Assembly: GCF_029210495.1 (NCBI RefSeq)
Contig: NZ_JARGDK010000016.1
Coordinates: forward strand, 1 to 35,458
Direction: 5' to 3'
Length of the DNA stretch: 35,458 nt
Source of the DNA: Pseudothioclava nitratireducens
GTDB lineage: Bacteria > Pseudomonadota > Alphaproteobacteria > Rhodobacterales > Rhodobacteraceae
Shown here: piece after piece, positions 16,094 to 24,402 of the stretch
Layout: every line of letters starts with the position of its first letter
Numbering within the stretch: the stretch's first letter is position 1
Position numbers and translations under genes: made by a program
The notes under the pieces: model-generated
What the model was told of the DNA's origin: nothing
Database searches by the model: none
Seen by the model: the letters and a program-made list of their open reading frames with translations, nothing else

Positions 16094-17221
16094 TCAAAGT
16101 TTCTCCTCCGATTGCTTCAATAAAACAATAACTGGAACAAACGCGACCAAATGGTTGCTCAGCGAACTGAAAAGCTGCAAAAATAGAAAAGAAATCAAAA
16201 AGGCCAGATACCGTCGGCTAATCCGTCGGGCGGAAAAAAACAAAAAGAAAGCACAAAAAAAAGTCCAGATGCCAAAGTCGTATATTTTCGAGAGTATCAG
16301 GGACTCAGGTGCATCAGCCGCATTTAGGCCATTTAGCACGTGCCCTGCTATCGATGAATAGCCGAGCGGTCGAGGAAAGATCAAATCCTCGAAGTCCGGA
16401 AACATAAAAAATGCGTTGTATCTATCAAGAATGGATGCGATGTGCTGGGAGTAAAGAGTTCCAGAATGGGACTCTGAAAGGTCTAAAAGGAGCCGATACG
16501 AAAAAAACACTGCTCCCAAAGCAACCAATGACGAAGTCAAAGGAAACCTCCGAAACATGGCAAAGTAGGTAATAAATGGAACCACCTTCGAAAGTGTGGA
16601 AAGGGAAATCAGGAAAAAAACTGCACGAAGAGCCAAATTTGAGCGAAGAAAAAAGGCGTAGCTGGCGTAGAGGGTAGCGATTAAAGAGGCCGAGTAAAGA
16701 GGAGCGGTCACTCGAGCTCCTAGCAAGCCTCCAGAAACATTGGATTCAATTCCCTTTGCGGAAAAGTAGTCGGAGCTCGCAAAAATCGCGTCAGCAACCG
16801 CATTGAAGCCGAACCATTGGAGAAGAATCTCCGAAAAAGAGAGGGCAGCACAGATCAAGACGAAAAACTTCATGCCGCCAATCTGGGAAAAGGACTCGGC
16901 TTCCAGTCTGAGGAGAAAAACCACTGTCGCCAAAAAGATGACGTCCCTTAATCCATATAAAAAAACGAGCGCGTTGAATGGGAGGGTGCCGTCCAGAGAG
17001 CCGACGAGCCCGAATAGAACCGATAGGAGAACGAACAAGAGACTACTGCTTTGACGGTATAACACGAAGAGAGACAACGCCAGCACAATCCAAGCGTCTC
17101 TAAGTGCAGTAAGCGGTGCCCCAAGACTCGTGAAGCGTGAGGTCATAATTGCAATAAGTAAATAACCAAACGTAACATGGTAAACAAGAAAAGCTAAAAA
17201 CGTTCTCTTGGCGCTCATCAC
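16094..17221 (-). CDS. wzy: Probable O-antigen/EPS polymerase (Wzy-like)
   Basis: A 375-residue protein made almost entirely of hydrophobic helices (about ten), with a longer hydrophilic loop at residues about 265-320 (SESHSGTLYSQHIASILDRY through AADAPESLILSKIYDFG), the arrangement expected of Wzy polymerases. Sequence conservation in this family is poor, so the call rests on topology and position beside a Wzx-like flippase. The start ATG overlaps the wzx-like stop by four bases (ATGA). The gene is visibly more A+T-rich than its rml and rfb neighbours, as is typical of serotype-specific genes acquired by transfer. The gap to the transferase gene (15985-16093) holds no gene. Confidence 0.7.
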   Translation of the reverse strand: MMSAKRTFLAFLVYHVTFGYLLIAIMTSRFTSLGAPLTALRDAWIVLALSLFVLYRQSSSLLFVLLSVLFGLVGSLDGTLPFNALVFLYGLRDVIFLATVVFLLRLEAESFSQIGGMKFFVLICAALSFSEILLQWFGFNAVADAIFASSDYFSAKGIESNVSGGLLGARVTAPLYSASLIATLYASYAFFLRSNLALRAVFFLISLSTLSKVVPFITYFAMFRRFPLTSSLVALGAVFFSYRLLLDLSESHSGTLYSQHIASILDRYNAFFMFPDFEDLIFPRPLGYSSIAGHVLNGLNAADAPESLILSKIYDFGIWTFFCAFFLFFSARRISRRYLAFLISFLFLQLFSSLSNHLVAFVPVIVLLKQSEEKL

Positions 17222-18423
17222 AATTGAGCCCTTCTGACCAAAAACGCCAACGGGATCTTGGAAGCCAAAGTAAACACTGAAACAGCCACCGCAGAGCAGT
17301 ATTCACTGTTTGCGGACATTGTCCCGAACAGCGTACCGACAAGTAACGCAAGTGTCAACAAAGTCAAAAAGACATTGACCTTTTGTCTGTCAGTCATGAT
17401 GAACAGAGTACCAATTGGGCCAAAACAGGAGTTTGCGGAATAGCCAAGCCAAATAATTGCAAGAACGAACAAGTCAACACTTGAGCCAACCTCCTTAAGG
17501 GAAATCGGCAGCCAGGCGCGCGCAGTGAACACAATCGTCCAAAACATCACGGAAAGCACAATCGTGCTAAAAATACTGTACCTTAAGTATTGCGAGTAGA
17601 GTGGCCAGATTTCTTCGCGCCTACCCTCCAAAAAGAGAGCGCGAACAACAGGAGCAAAACGAAAGTTCATAAGGGCTATAACAATAAGCATACTCTGTGC
17701 CAGCCGGATTGAAAGTGACAGGTCTCGCGTGAATTCCGCTTCCAAGAATGCTCGTGACATTACGATGGGAAGGTGGGTGAGGGCATATGTGCCAAATCCT
17801 CCAAGAAAATAAATACTGCTTCGCTTGAAAAAATTAATCCATTTCGGAAGCTGAGTTAAAGAAAAATCAAAGACCTTGATTTCGCGTCGCGCAAAAAGAG
17901 TGGCAATTGCGGCCGACGCCGCGCTGGAGGAAAAAAGAATAACGGTTGGCGAGTCGCTCATACGTAGGCTCAAAGGAACGAACAGAATTACAGCGGGAAC
18001 GAGAAATCCCAGCAACGCTGCCGCCCGAAATCTCCTTTGACTTTGATAAATCGCTCCATACGTGGAGGTGACCGCTAACGCTGTAGCGGTCAGGAGCGTT
18101 CCTATCAGATTAAACAATACCTTGGACTCTGGCCAGAAAAAGGCTCCTGTTGCAGCTATCCCTAGTATAAAAAATGTGGCGCGAAGCAGGGCGAGATAGG
18201 TGACAATGAGTGCTTTGGCGCAATATCCGTCGCGGTCCTCTGGTTCCATATAGTGTTTGACGACAAAATCTTCCATTCCAAATTTTAGAATAAAAGACAG
18301 GAGGGTGGCCGCGGAAAACGCAGCAAAGTAGTCGGCGCTTTTCGTCGGAGCATATAGGAATGCAACTGAAATTGTTGAAGCCAATCCCATTGCAATGCTT
18401 ATTACGCGTATTGCGTAGTCCAT
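17218..18423 (-). CDS. wzx: Probable polysaccharide flippase (Wzx-like, MOP superfamily)
   Basis: A 401-residue membrane protein with about twelve predicted helices distributed evenly. It begins MDYAIRVISIAMGLASTISV and has a conserved-looking acidic/aromatic pattern after helix 2 (FGMEDFVVKHYMEPEDRDGY). Size and topology fit Wzx-type flippases that move the undecaprenyl-linked repeat across the inner membrane. It overlaps the wzy-like gene by four bases. It is A+T-rich relative to the flanking sugar genes. No clear ribosome-binding site is visible before the ATG. The assignment comes from topology and context; no single catalytic motif exists to confirm it. Confidence 0.72.
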   Translation of the reverse strand: MDYAIRVISIAMGLASTISVAFLYAPTKSADYFAAFSAATLLSFILKFGMEDFVVKHYMEPEDRDGYCAKALIVTYLALLRATFFILGIAATGAFFWPESKVLFNLIGTLLTATALAVTSTYGAIYQSQRRFRAAALLGFLVPAVILFVPLSLRMSDSPTVILFSSSAASAAIATLFARREIKVFDFSLTQLPKWINFFKRSSIYFLGGFGTYALTHLPIVMSRAFLEAEFTRDLSLSIRLAQSMLIVIALMNFRFAPVVRALFLEGRREEIWPLYSQYLRYSIFSTIVLSVMFWTIVFTARAWLPISLKEVGSSVDLFVLAIIWLGYSANSCFGPIGTLFIMTDRQKVNVFLTLLTLALLVGTLFGTMSANSEYCSAVAVSVFTLASKIPLAFLVRRAQL

Positions 18424-18462
18424 TTTCGTTTCTGGGGCTCTTGTTGTCCGGTTTGATGTTCT

Positions 18463-18559
18463 AGTCGAAAAGCTCGCACGAGGTTTCTGGATGCTTCTCT
18501 AGACCTAATTGGTCAATATTTTAGTGCAAAGTGAGGCTCGTATATTAGCTTTTTCGACT
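18463..18559. repeat. Inverted repeat in the gap before the wzx-like gene
   Basis: AGTCGAAAAGCT at 18463-18474 is matched by AGCTTTTTCGACT at 18547-18559, a 12-base inverted repeat with one extra T, separated by 72 A+T-rich bases. The whole gap 18424-18622 contains no gene. It could form a large hairpin in the mRNA between the CDP-glycerol transferase gene and wzx, or be the ends of a lost small element. Confidence 0.5.
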
Positions 18560-18622
18560 ACCCAGGCTGGACTTTGAGGTAAACCATCGTCCCTGAGGTG
18601 GAAATCAAGCGCGCTCGAAAGA

Positions 18623-19786
18623 TTAATGTTGGAATACTTCATCCTCTAGGACATCAAATGAGTATTGTGAGAACTGCCCGATTTCGCATCCCTCGGGTGA
18701 GAGATCAATTTTCAGCCCGGGCGCAATCCCTTCGGTTGAGCACGCTGCGGATAGGATCCGATGAAGGTCACCCTTATCGTAGGCGATGTGACGGAAAAGG
18801 TCGCCTAGTTCGAAGTATAAGCCCCGGTGCCTTCGTGTGTACGTCTGATAATCAGCTGCTAGACAAATGATAGGCCTCTTCAAGTACGAGTAGTCATAAA
18901 CTATACCTGAGTAGTCAGCGAGCAGGATGTCCACGCGGGAGAGGATGACGTTGGTATCCAGGTCGGCAACGAGCACGTGCAGGTTGCATTCACTTTCGAT
19001 TTGGTCAGCGAATTTTTCATCATAGTAGTGCAATTTCACTGCGGGCACGTAGCCCAAGGCGATCTTGTCAGGCGTGGAAAAGAATTCGGCGATCAACTTG
19101 CAGTTTTCAAGAATGGCATCAATCGAATGCCCTTCATCGCGATGGGTGGGCGCATACAGAACGAACTTTTTTGATCCATCCAGCCAATCCGGTGCAAATG
19201 CCTTGGGCGTGTCGAACAACGCATCGCAACGCGGCATTGGAAGTGTGAGGAGCTGATCTTGTTTGACGCGCCATTGCGTGCGCAGGATTTCGTCGAATAC
19301 CTTGTGAGCGGAAACTACGTAGCGATACCGATCTATGGTGTTGCGACGAATTGCATTCTTGAGCTTTGAAAACCAGCCGTATTTTTCTTCGAAGCCACGT
19401 TTGATCGGCATCCCGTGGCAGACTTGTACTAGTTCCGCGTTGCGTCCGATGCACGGAGCGAAGAAGTCGAAGGAATTAACCGTACAGAAGAAATATCGTG
19501 CAGTCAACTGGGCCCAAATCCCCTTCGCTGAGTATGCGTAAAGGATCGCTGGGTTTTCGGTTTCGAGGAGAGCTTTATCTTTGACCAAAAAGTACGCGTC
19601 ATATTTGGGTCGTTTTTGTGCTTCTTCGAATAGGTACTTGGTGCTGTCGCCGTACTTTTTCCCATACCATGAAGCGAACACCATGCGAGTGTTGTTTCGG
19701 GGGATTGTGCTGGCGAACAGGAATAGGATGAGTAGAAGTGGCCCGGCTGCAAGCTGTTTTACCATTCGGCGTATTTTCGTGGACAT
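18623..19786 (-). CDS. CDP-glycerol glycerophosphotransferase family protein
   Basis: A 387-residue protein. Residues about 10-28 are hydrophobic (QLAAGPLLLILFLFASTIP), probably a membrane anchor. The rest matches the TagB/TagF-type family (Glyphos_transf): TRMVFASWYGKKYGDSTKYL near 33, ELVQVCHGMPIKRGFEEKYG near 117, FVLYAPTHRDEG near 208, and DILLADYSGIVYDYSYLKRP near 305. In teichoic acid synthesis the family transfers glycerol-phosphate from CDP-glycerol; in Gram-negative capsule and EPS loci members transfer polyol phosphates or sugars. No CDP-glycerol-making gene (TagD) is in the window, so the substrate is uncertain. It might use another CDP-linked donor, such as the CDP-dideoxysugar made next door; that is speculation. 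No clear ribosome-binding site was seen. Confidence 0.82.
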   Translation of the reverse strand: MSTKIRRMVKQLAAGPLLLILFLFASTIPRNNTRMVFASWYGKKYGDSTKYLFEEAQKRPKYDAYFLVKDKALLETENPAILYAYSAKGIWAQLTARYFFCTVNSFDFFAPCIGRNAELVQVCHGMPIKRGFEEKYGWFSKLKNAIRRNTIDRYRYVVSAHKVFDEILRTQWRVKQDQLLTLPMPRCDALFDTPKAFAPDWLDGSKKFVLYAPTHRDEGHSIDAILENCKLIAEFFSTPDKIALGYVPAVKLHYYDEKFADQIESECNLHVLVADLDTNVILSRVDILLADYSGIVYDYSYLKRPIICLAADYQTYTRRHRGLYFELGDLFRHIAYDKGDLHRILSAACSTEGIAPGLKIDLSPEGCEIGQFSQYSFDVLEDEVFQH

Positions 19787-19933
19787 ACGTATGAATTCGT
19801 TTTGAAGGTGCGGTTGTGGCGGTTGTGATCTGCGTGACCCTGACGTCGCGATGTTCTAGCAAAAAGCTACGTGTTCTACATGTTCCAATTTGGGGCAAGG
19901 GCTAAGGCCCGTGCGCTTATGGACGGAGGGGGC

Positions 19934-20258
19934 TTAGCTCCCGGAGCCGGTTGAGTGCCGCTTGCGAGCCGACTAGGCGCAGACTTCGTGGGCCAGGCTC
20001 ATAGAGTGCACCGCACAGGTGACGGTCTGGTCCGGAGCCCTAGCCTCCAGCAGCTTCGGATCGAAACCACTGTCACCACAACGCTCTGGCTCGGCAGCAT
20101 TTCGACCTTTGAAGATGTGGAGGCCATTGTCAGAGCGGCATCGAATAGACGGCGCGCTCAACGTACTTGGGCGTGGCAGAACGATCCACTATGATGGGTG
20201 GCTCGCCAACGATGCTCAAGAGTGCACGTCCCGGCGCACCATGTTTTCTGAGCAACGG
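19934..20258 (-). pseudogene. Degenerate copy of the transketolase C-terminal subunit 3' end
   Basis: The stretch aligns with the 3' end of the adjacent intact transketolase gene. For example, 20025-20064 resembles 20393-20432; the ten bases TCGAATAGAC occur at 20141-20150 and 20531-20540; CGCTTG followed by GCCGACT occurs at 19959 and at 20325. A frame still reads LLEARAPDQTVTCAV where the intact gene has LLEAKALDQSLTCAV. The spacing between matching blocks changes by about 22 bases, so indels break the frame. It represents roughly the last 100 codons only. It lies directly downstream of the intact gene in the same orientation, so it is a decayed tandem duplication or the scar of recombination with a related gene. 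The remainder of the gap 19787-20297 holds no gene. Confidence 0.75.
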
Positions 20259-20297
20259 ACCTAGGCGTTGCGGCCCATGTCGGGGGTGGTACGCACC

Positions 20298-21173
20298 TCA
20301 GAGGCCGCCAAGTCTGTTCAACGTCGCTTGACTGCCGACTGTGCCGCAAACCACCGGGTCGAGCGCACGAGGGCGCACGGCGCAAGTCAGGCTCTGGTCC
20401 AGAGCCTTGGCCTCCAGAAGCCAGGAGCCGAAACCGCCGTCATAGAGGTGATCTTCCACCGTTATCACGTCGCTCCGGGTCCGCAACATCTCGGCCTGCG
20501 ATGCTTTGGCGGCCATCGACCAGAGTGGCATCGAATAGACTTCCCGACCGGCGTGCTCGGGGGTCACGGCCCAGTCCATCGCGATCTGCAGGCCCGCACC
20601 CGTGCTCAGGAACGCCCGGTCCGGCTCGCCGTCCCTGAGCTTGAGCCAGCGGCCCGGGGCCACCTCCGGCGGGGCGGTGTGGAAACTGGGCTCTCCCGCC
20701 TTGCCGAGACGCAGATAGGAGGGTCCGGGGTTTTCGACAAGGAAGCGCATGGCGGCGCGCACCTCCATCGGGTCGCCGGGGGCGGCGAGTACCATGTTCG
20801 GCATGGTTCGCATCAGGGCATAGTCTTGCACGGCGTGATGGGAGTAGCCCAGGGCACCATAGGCAAGACCGCCGCCCACAGCCACCACGGTCACAGGCAG
20901 CTCGTGATAGGCCACGTCATTGCGGATCTGCTCGGCGCAGCGGAATGTAGGGAAGTTCGCGATGGAATAGGTGAAGACGTGGTAGCCTTCGGAGGCCATG
21001 CCTGCGGCCAGCCCGGTCATGTTCTGCTCGGCCACACCGGCGTTGACGAAGCGATCTGGAAACTCCTCGGCAAAGGGTTCGATCACCGAATAGCCCAGGT
21101 CGCCCACGATCAGGGCCACCTGGGGGTGCTTGCGCGCCAGCGCCACCAGTTCCTCGATGAAGGCGTTACGCAT
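20298..21173 (-). CDS. Split transketolase, C-terminal (pyrimidine-binding) subunit
   Basis: A 291-residue protein corresponding to the pyrimidine-binding and C-terminal domains of transketolase. Residues 1-160 carry the PYR domain, with the cofactor-activating Glu in FVNAGVAEQNMTGLAAGMAS near residue 51 and the YGALGYSHHAVQDYALMRTMP segment near 105. The C-terminal domain follows (VITVEDHLYDGGFGSW near 230). Split transketolases work as heterotetramers with the N-terminal subunit, transferring a two-carbon ketol unit with thiamine diphosphate. Its start overlaps the N-subunit gene by eight bases. The placement inside a CDP-dideoxysugar operon, not with pentose-phosphate genes, suggests a role in sugar branching or in supplying a precursor. 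Confidence 0.87.
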   Translation of the reverse strand: MRNAFIEELVALARKHPQVALIVGDLGYSVIEPFAEEFPDRFVNAGVAEQNMTGLAAGMASEGYHVFTYSIANFPTFRCAEQIRNDVAYHELPVTVVAVGGGLAYGALGYSHHAVQDYALMRTMPNMVLAAPGDPMEVRAAMRFLVENPGPSYLRLGKAGEPSFHTAPPEVAPGRWLKLRDGEPDRAFLSTGAGLQIAMDWAVTPEHAGREVYSMPLWSMAAKASQAEMLRTRSDVITVEDHLYDGGFGSWLLEAKALDQSLTCAVRPRALDPVVCGTVGSQATLNRLGGL

Positions 21174-21984
21174 CTCCGATCTCCTCGAGCGCGCGGGACA
21201 GTTCGGCGTCGTTGGGCGACTTGTAGTGCCACGGCACGGCGTTCTCCATGAAACTCACGCCCTTGCCCTTCGTGGTATGGGCGATGACGAAGGTCGGCTT
21301 GCCCACCGCGCCAGCGCCGCGCTCGAGCGCCGCGATCAAGGCCGCGTGGTCGTGGCCATCGACCTCGCGCACCGCCCAGCCGAAAGCGCGCAGCTTGTCG
21401 GCCAGCGGCTCGACCCGCAGAGTTGCATCGACCGTCGTCAGGCTTTGCAGCTTGTTGTAATCGACGATGGCGGTCAGGTTGTCGAGCCCGTGGTGGGCCG
21501 CGAACATCATCGCCTCCCAGTTCGACCCTTCACCCAGCTCGCCGTCGGAAAGCAGCACGAAGGTTCGCCAACCGCGACCGGAGCGCTTGGCGGCCAGCGC
21601 CTTGCCGACCCCGAAGGGAAGGCCGTGTCCCAGTGAGCCGGTCGAGAACTCGACCCCCGGAACCTTGTGGCTGATGTGGTTCATCAGCATCGAATGGTCC
21701 TGCCCGTAGTTCAGCAGGGCCGACTCGGGAATGAATCCGCACTCGGCAAGCGCCGCGTAGACCGCGACGCAGGCATGGCCCTTGCTCAGCAGGAAGCGGT
21801 CGCGTTCGTCCCAGTCCGGACGTGCCGGGTCCAGCGCCATGACCTGCCCGTAGAGCACCGCCACGATATCGGCGATGGACAGAGCCGAGCCTATGTGCGA
21901 GGCGCGGGCACGATGAACCATCTTGACCGCTTGGGCGCGCATCCGCCGGGCGAGGTCGACACTGGCGATCTGCAAACTGGCCAT
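21166..21984 (-). CDS. Split transketolase, N-terminal (diphosphate-binding) subunit
   Basis: A 272-residue protein corresponding to the thiamine-diphosphate PP domain. Landmarks are MVHRARASHIGSALSIADI (His for substrate/cofactor) near residue 22, RDRFLLSKGHACVAVYAAL near 62, TGSLGHGLPFGVGKALA near 117, and the metal/diphosphate motif SDGELGEGSNWEAMMFAAHH near 146 followed by IVDYNKLQSL. Alone it is only half an enzyme; the partner gene follows with an eight-base overlap. It begins six bases after the SDR gene stop, so it is in the same transcription unit as rfbH and the SDR gene. The conserved residues look complete. Confidence 0.88.
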   Translation of the reverse strand: MASLQIASVDLARRMRAQAVKMVHRARASHIGSALSIADIVAVLYGQVMALDPARPDWDERDRFLLSKGHACVAVYAALAECGFIPESALLNYGQDHSMLMNHISHKVPGVEFSTGSLGHGLPFGVGKALAAKRSGRGWRTFVLLSDGELGEGSNWEAMMFAAHHGLDNLTAIVDYNKLQSLTTVDATLRVEPLADKLRAFGWAVREVDGHDHAALIAALERGAGAVGKPTFVIAHTTKGKGVSFMENAVPWHYKSPNDAELSRALEEIGDA

Positions 21985-21990
21985 GTCGTA

Positions 21991-23049
21991 CTATCCTTCT
22001 TCCTTCGCCCAGTGCGCGGTGCGACGAATTGCGTCATCGAGCCCGACCGTGGGCGAGAGTTTCAGTTCAGCGCGGATACGCGCCACGGATGGCAGGTAGG
22101 GCTGGGGCGCAGCACCCGATTGGGGCGACTTCGCGACCCGCACCGCGCCTGTGCCCCCCAGAACCGTGTTGACCCGATGGGCTAGGTCCGCGATCGAGAG
22201 GCCGTCCTCGCTGCCGACGTTGTAGGCCCGTCCGCTCGGGGCCTCAAAGAGCATCACCCAAAGCCAATGCGCGAGGTCACCAGCGTAGAGATAGCTGCGC
22301 AACGGCGTTCCGTCGCCGCTGATCCGGATGTCTTCGCCCGCCATGGCGGAAGCGATAAAGTTGCCGATGGCGAAGTGCTTGTCGAGCGGCAGGAGCGGCC
22401 CGACGAAGGCGAAGCAGCGCGCGATCGCCACTTCGAGCCCCGGGTGCTGGTTGGCCGCGATCGCCGCGAGAAGTTCGCTGGCCCGCTTTCCCTCGCCATA
22501 GGCTGAACTCGGCGAAAGCGGATCGGGCGCGCCCGGCCAGTCCTCGGAAAAGTGGCTCACACCCTCGGGCGCGCGGCCATAGACGGCCCCGGAGCTCAAA
22601 AGCAGCACCCGGCGCGTGCCTTCGCCCGGCGACATCGCTTCGAGCACCCGGCTGGTGCCGGTGATGCAAGTGTCGAGGATCTCGGCCGGGGTGGAGCTGG
22701 CCACCACATCGGTGGCGGCATGGATGGCAAAAGTGCAGCCTGTTGCATCGGCGGGTGTGAAGTCGCGCACGTCACCCGCCCACCACTCTACTTCAGGCGC
22801 CCCCGCGAGGTCAGGATACTCGGCGAGAAAGACCTCGGGCCGTCGGCTGACCATCAGCACGCGCGCGCCCAGCCCGAGACTGCGGTTGGCCTCCAGGAAG
22901 CTCGCCAGCAGCCATTTGCCGATAAAGCCCGTGCCCCCTGTGAGCAGCAGCCGCTGCCCGGCCAAGCGCTGCCAGAGTGGCCCGACGGCGGCCACCACGG
23001 CCGCGACGTCGGCGCGCGGCAGGCCGAGCAGGTGCGGCTCGGTGTCCAA
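21991..23049 (-). CDS. NAD(P)-dependent extended SDR, CDP-abequose synthase/epimerase-like
   Basis: A 352-residue protein. A Rossmann motif LLLTGGTGFIGKWLL starts at residue 34, after an N-terminal extension. AIHAATDVVASS, LLLSSGAVYG and the catalytic SAYGEGKRASELL (Tyr and Lys) follow. The position directly after rfbH is where Yersinia and Salmonella carry the CDP-4-keto-3,6-dideoxyglucose reductases (abe, prt), so it probably reduces or epimerises the 4-keto-3,6-dideoxy intermediate, or a branched derivative of it. The start is a TTG at 23049, one codon after the TGA of rfbH; no ATG is available before the Rossmann motif. Substrate and stereochemistry cannot be decided from sequence. Confidence 0.8.
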   Translation of the reverse strand: MDTEPHLLGLPRADVAAVVAAVGPLWQRLAGQRLLLTGGTGFIGKWLLASFLEANRSLGLGARVLMVSRRPEVFLAEYPDLAGAPEVEWWAGDVRDFTPADATGCTFAIHAATDVVASSTPAEILDTCITGTSRVLEAMSPGEGTRRVLLLSSGAVYGRAPEGVSHFSEDWPGAPDPLSPSSAYGEGKRASELLAAIAANQHPGLEVAIARCFAFVGPLLPLDKHFAIGNFIASAMAGEDIRISGDGTPLRSYLYAGDLAHWLWVMLFEAPSGRAYNVGSEDGLSIADLAHRVNTVLGGTGAVRVAKSPQSGAAPQPYLPSVARIRAELKLSPTVGLDDAIRRTAHWAKEEG

Positions 23050-23052
23050 AGA

Positions 23053-24402
23053 TCAGAATCCCACCCCGAAGAACTCCTCGAGCTTCTCGGCGATGTAGTC
23101 GAGGTGCTCGGTGCCCAGGCCCGGGTAGGTGCCCAGCCAGAGGGTCCGGTTCATCACGATATCGGTGTTGGTGAGGTCGCCGCTCACCCGGTATTCGCGC
23201 CCGGCCATGTAGGGCTGCTTGGTGAGGTTGCCGGCAAAGAGCAGGCGCGTGCCGATCTTGTTTTCGTCTAGGAAAGTGGTGAGGTCGGTGCGTTTCACGC
23301 CCGCGCCTTCTTTGAGGATGACCGGGAAGCCAAACCACGAGGGGTCGGAGTTGGGCGTGGCCTCGGGAAGATGGAGAAACTCCTCGACATTCGCCAGTCG
23401 CGCCTTGAGGTAGGCGAAGTTCTCGCGGCGGCGGGCGATGAAATGCTCGAGGCTGTCCATCTGGCCCAGCGCGCAGGCGGCCTGCATGTCGGTGATCTTC
23501 AGGTTATAGCCGAGGTGGCTGTAGACGTATTTGTGGTCGTAGCCGTCGGGCAAATCGCCGCCAAGCTCGCGTTTGGTCCAGCAAAAGCGCTTGTCGCAGG
23601 TGTTGTCGGTGCCCGGCGCGCAATAGCAGTCGCGGCCCCAGTCGCGGAAGCTCTCGGCGATGACCTTCAGTTCGGCGTTGTTGGTAAAAACCGCGCCGCC
23701 CTCGCCCATGGTGATGTGGTGGGCCGGGTAGAAGCTGAGGGTGGCGATGTCGCCGAAGGTGCCTACGAGCTGCCCGTTGTAGGTGGAGCCCAGCGCGTCG
23801 CAGCAATCTTCGATGAGCCAGAGGTTGTGTTTTTTGCACAGCGCCGTGACCACGTCGAGGTTGAAGGGGTTGCCGAGGCTGTGGGCCAGCATGATCGCCT
23901 TGGTTTTCGGTGAGATCGCGGCCTCGATCTTGCTGGCGTCGATGTTGTGGGTGGCAAGATCCACATCCACGAAGACCGGCACGGCGCCAAATTGCAGGAT
24001 CGGGTTGACCGTAGTGGGGAAGCCCGCGGCCACGCCGATCACCTCATCGCCCTTCCGGATTGCGCGCTCGCCCAGCTTGGGGCTGGTCAGAGTGTTGAAG
24101 GCGACAAGGTTGGCCGAGGAACCGGAGTTCACCGTGATGAGGTGCTTCACCCCGAGAAAGGCCGCCATGCGTTCTTCGAACATCTTGTTGAAGCGCCCGG
24201 TGGTGAGCCAGCCATCGAGCGAGGCATCGACCATGAGCTGGAGTTCCTTTGCCCCGATCACCTTGCCCGAGACCGGCACCGGCGTTTGTCCCGGTTCAAA
24301 GGGTTTCGGCGCATAGGCCACGGCGGCGTAGTCGGCGACGAGGTCGGCGATCCGGGCGCGCAGGGCGTCGAGGGTCTGGGCGGTGGGGGTAGGGGTGCTC
24401 AT
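23053..24402 (-). CDS. rfbH: CDP-4-dehydro-6-deoxyglucose 3-dehydrase (E1)
   Basis: A 449-residue PMP- and iron-sulfur-dependent dehydrase that removes the C-3 hydroxyl of CDP-4-keto-6-deoxyglucose. The cofactor lysine of ordinary aminotransferases is replaced by histidine in [17 protein letters not shown] near residue 227, the hallmark of this enzyme. Cysteines for the [2Fe-2S] cluster are in [19 protein letters not shown] just after. Other segments are [20 protein letters not shown] and [15 protein letters not shown]. The start overlaps the rfbG stop by one base (TGATG). It needs the reductase encoded by rfbI in the same operon for turnover. Confidence 0.95.
   Translation of the reverse strand: MSTPTPTAQTLDALRARIADLVADYAAVAYAPKPFEPGQTPVPVSGKVIGAKELQLMVDASLDGWLTTGRFNKMFEERMAAFLGVKHLITVNSGSSANLVAFNTLTSPKLGERAIRKGDEVIGVAAGFPTTVNPILQFGAVPVFVDVDLATHNIDASKIEAAISPKTKAIMLAHSLGNPFNLDVVTALCKKHNLWLIEDCCDALGSTYNGQLVGTFGDIATLSFYPAHHITMGEGGAVFTNNAELKVIAESFRDWGRDCYCAPGTDNTCDKRFCWTKRELGGDLPDGYDHKYVYSHLGYNLKITDMQAACALGQMDSLEHFIARRRENFAYLKARLANVEEFLHLPEATPNSDPSWFGFPVILKEGAGVKRTDLTTFLDENKIGTRLLFAGNLTKQPYMAGREYRVSGDLTNTDIVMNRTLWLGTYPGLGTEHLDYIAEKLEEFFGVGF

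Noticed and set aside
20268-21251. Long plus-strand open frame of 327 codons opposite the transketolase gene
   Set aside because: It is antisense to a well-recognised transketolase subunit, is rich in His/Arg/Gly typical of shadow frames in G+C-rich DNA, and has no family motif.
22552-23271. Plus-strand open frame of 239 codons opposite the SDR and rfbH genes
   Set aside because: It spans two recognised minus-strand genes and has shadow-type composition.
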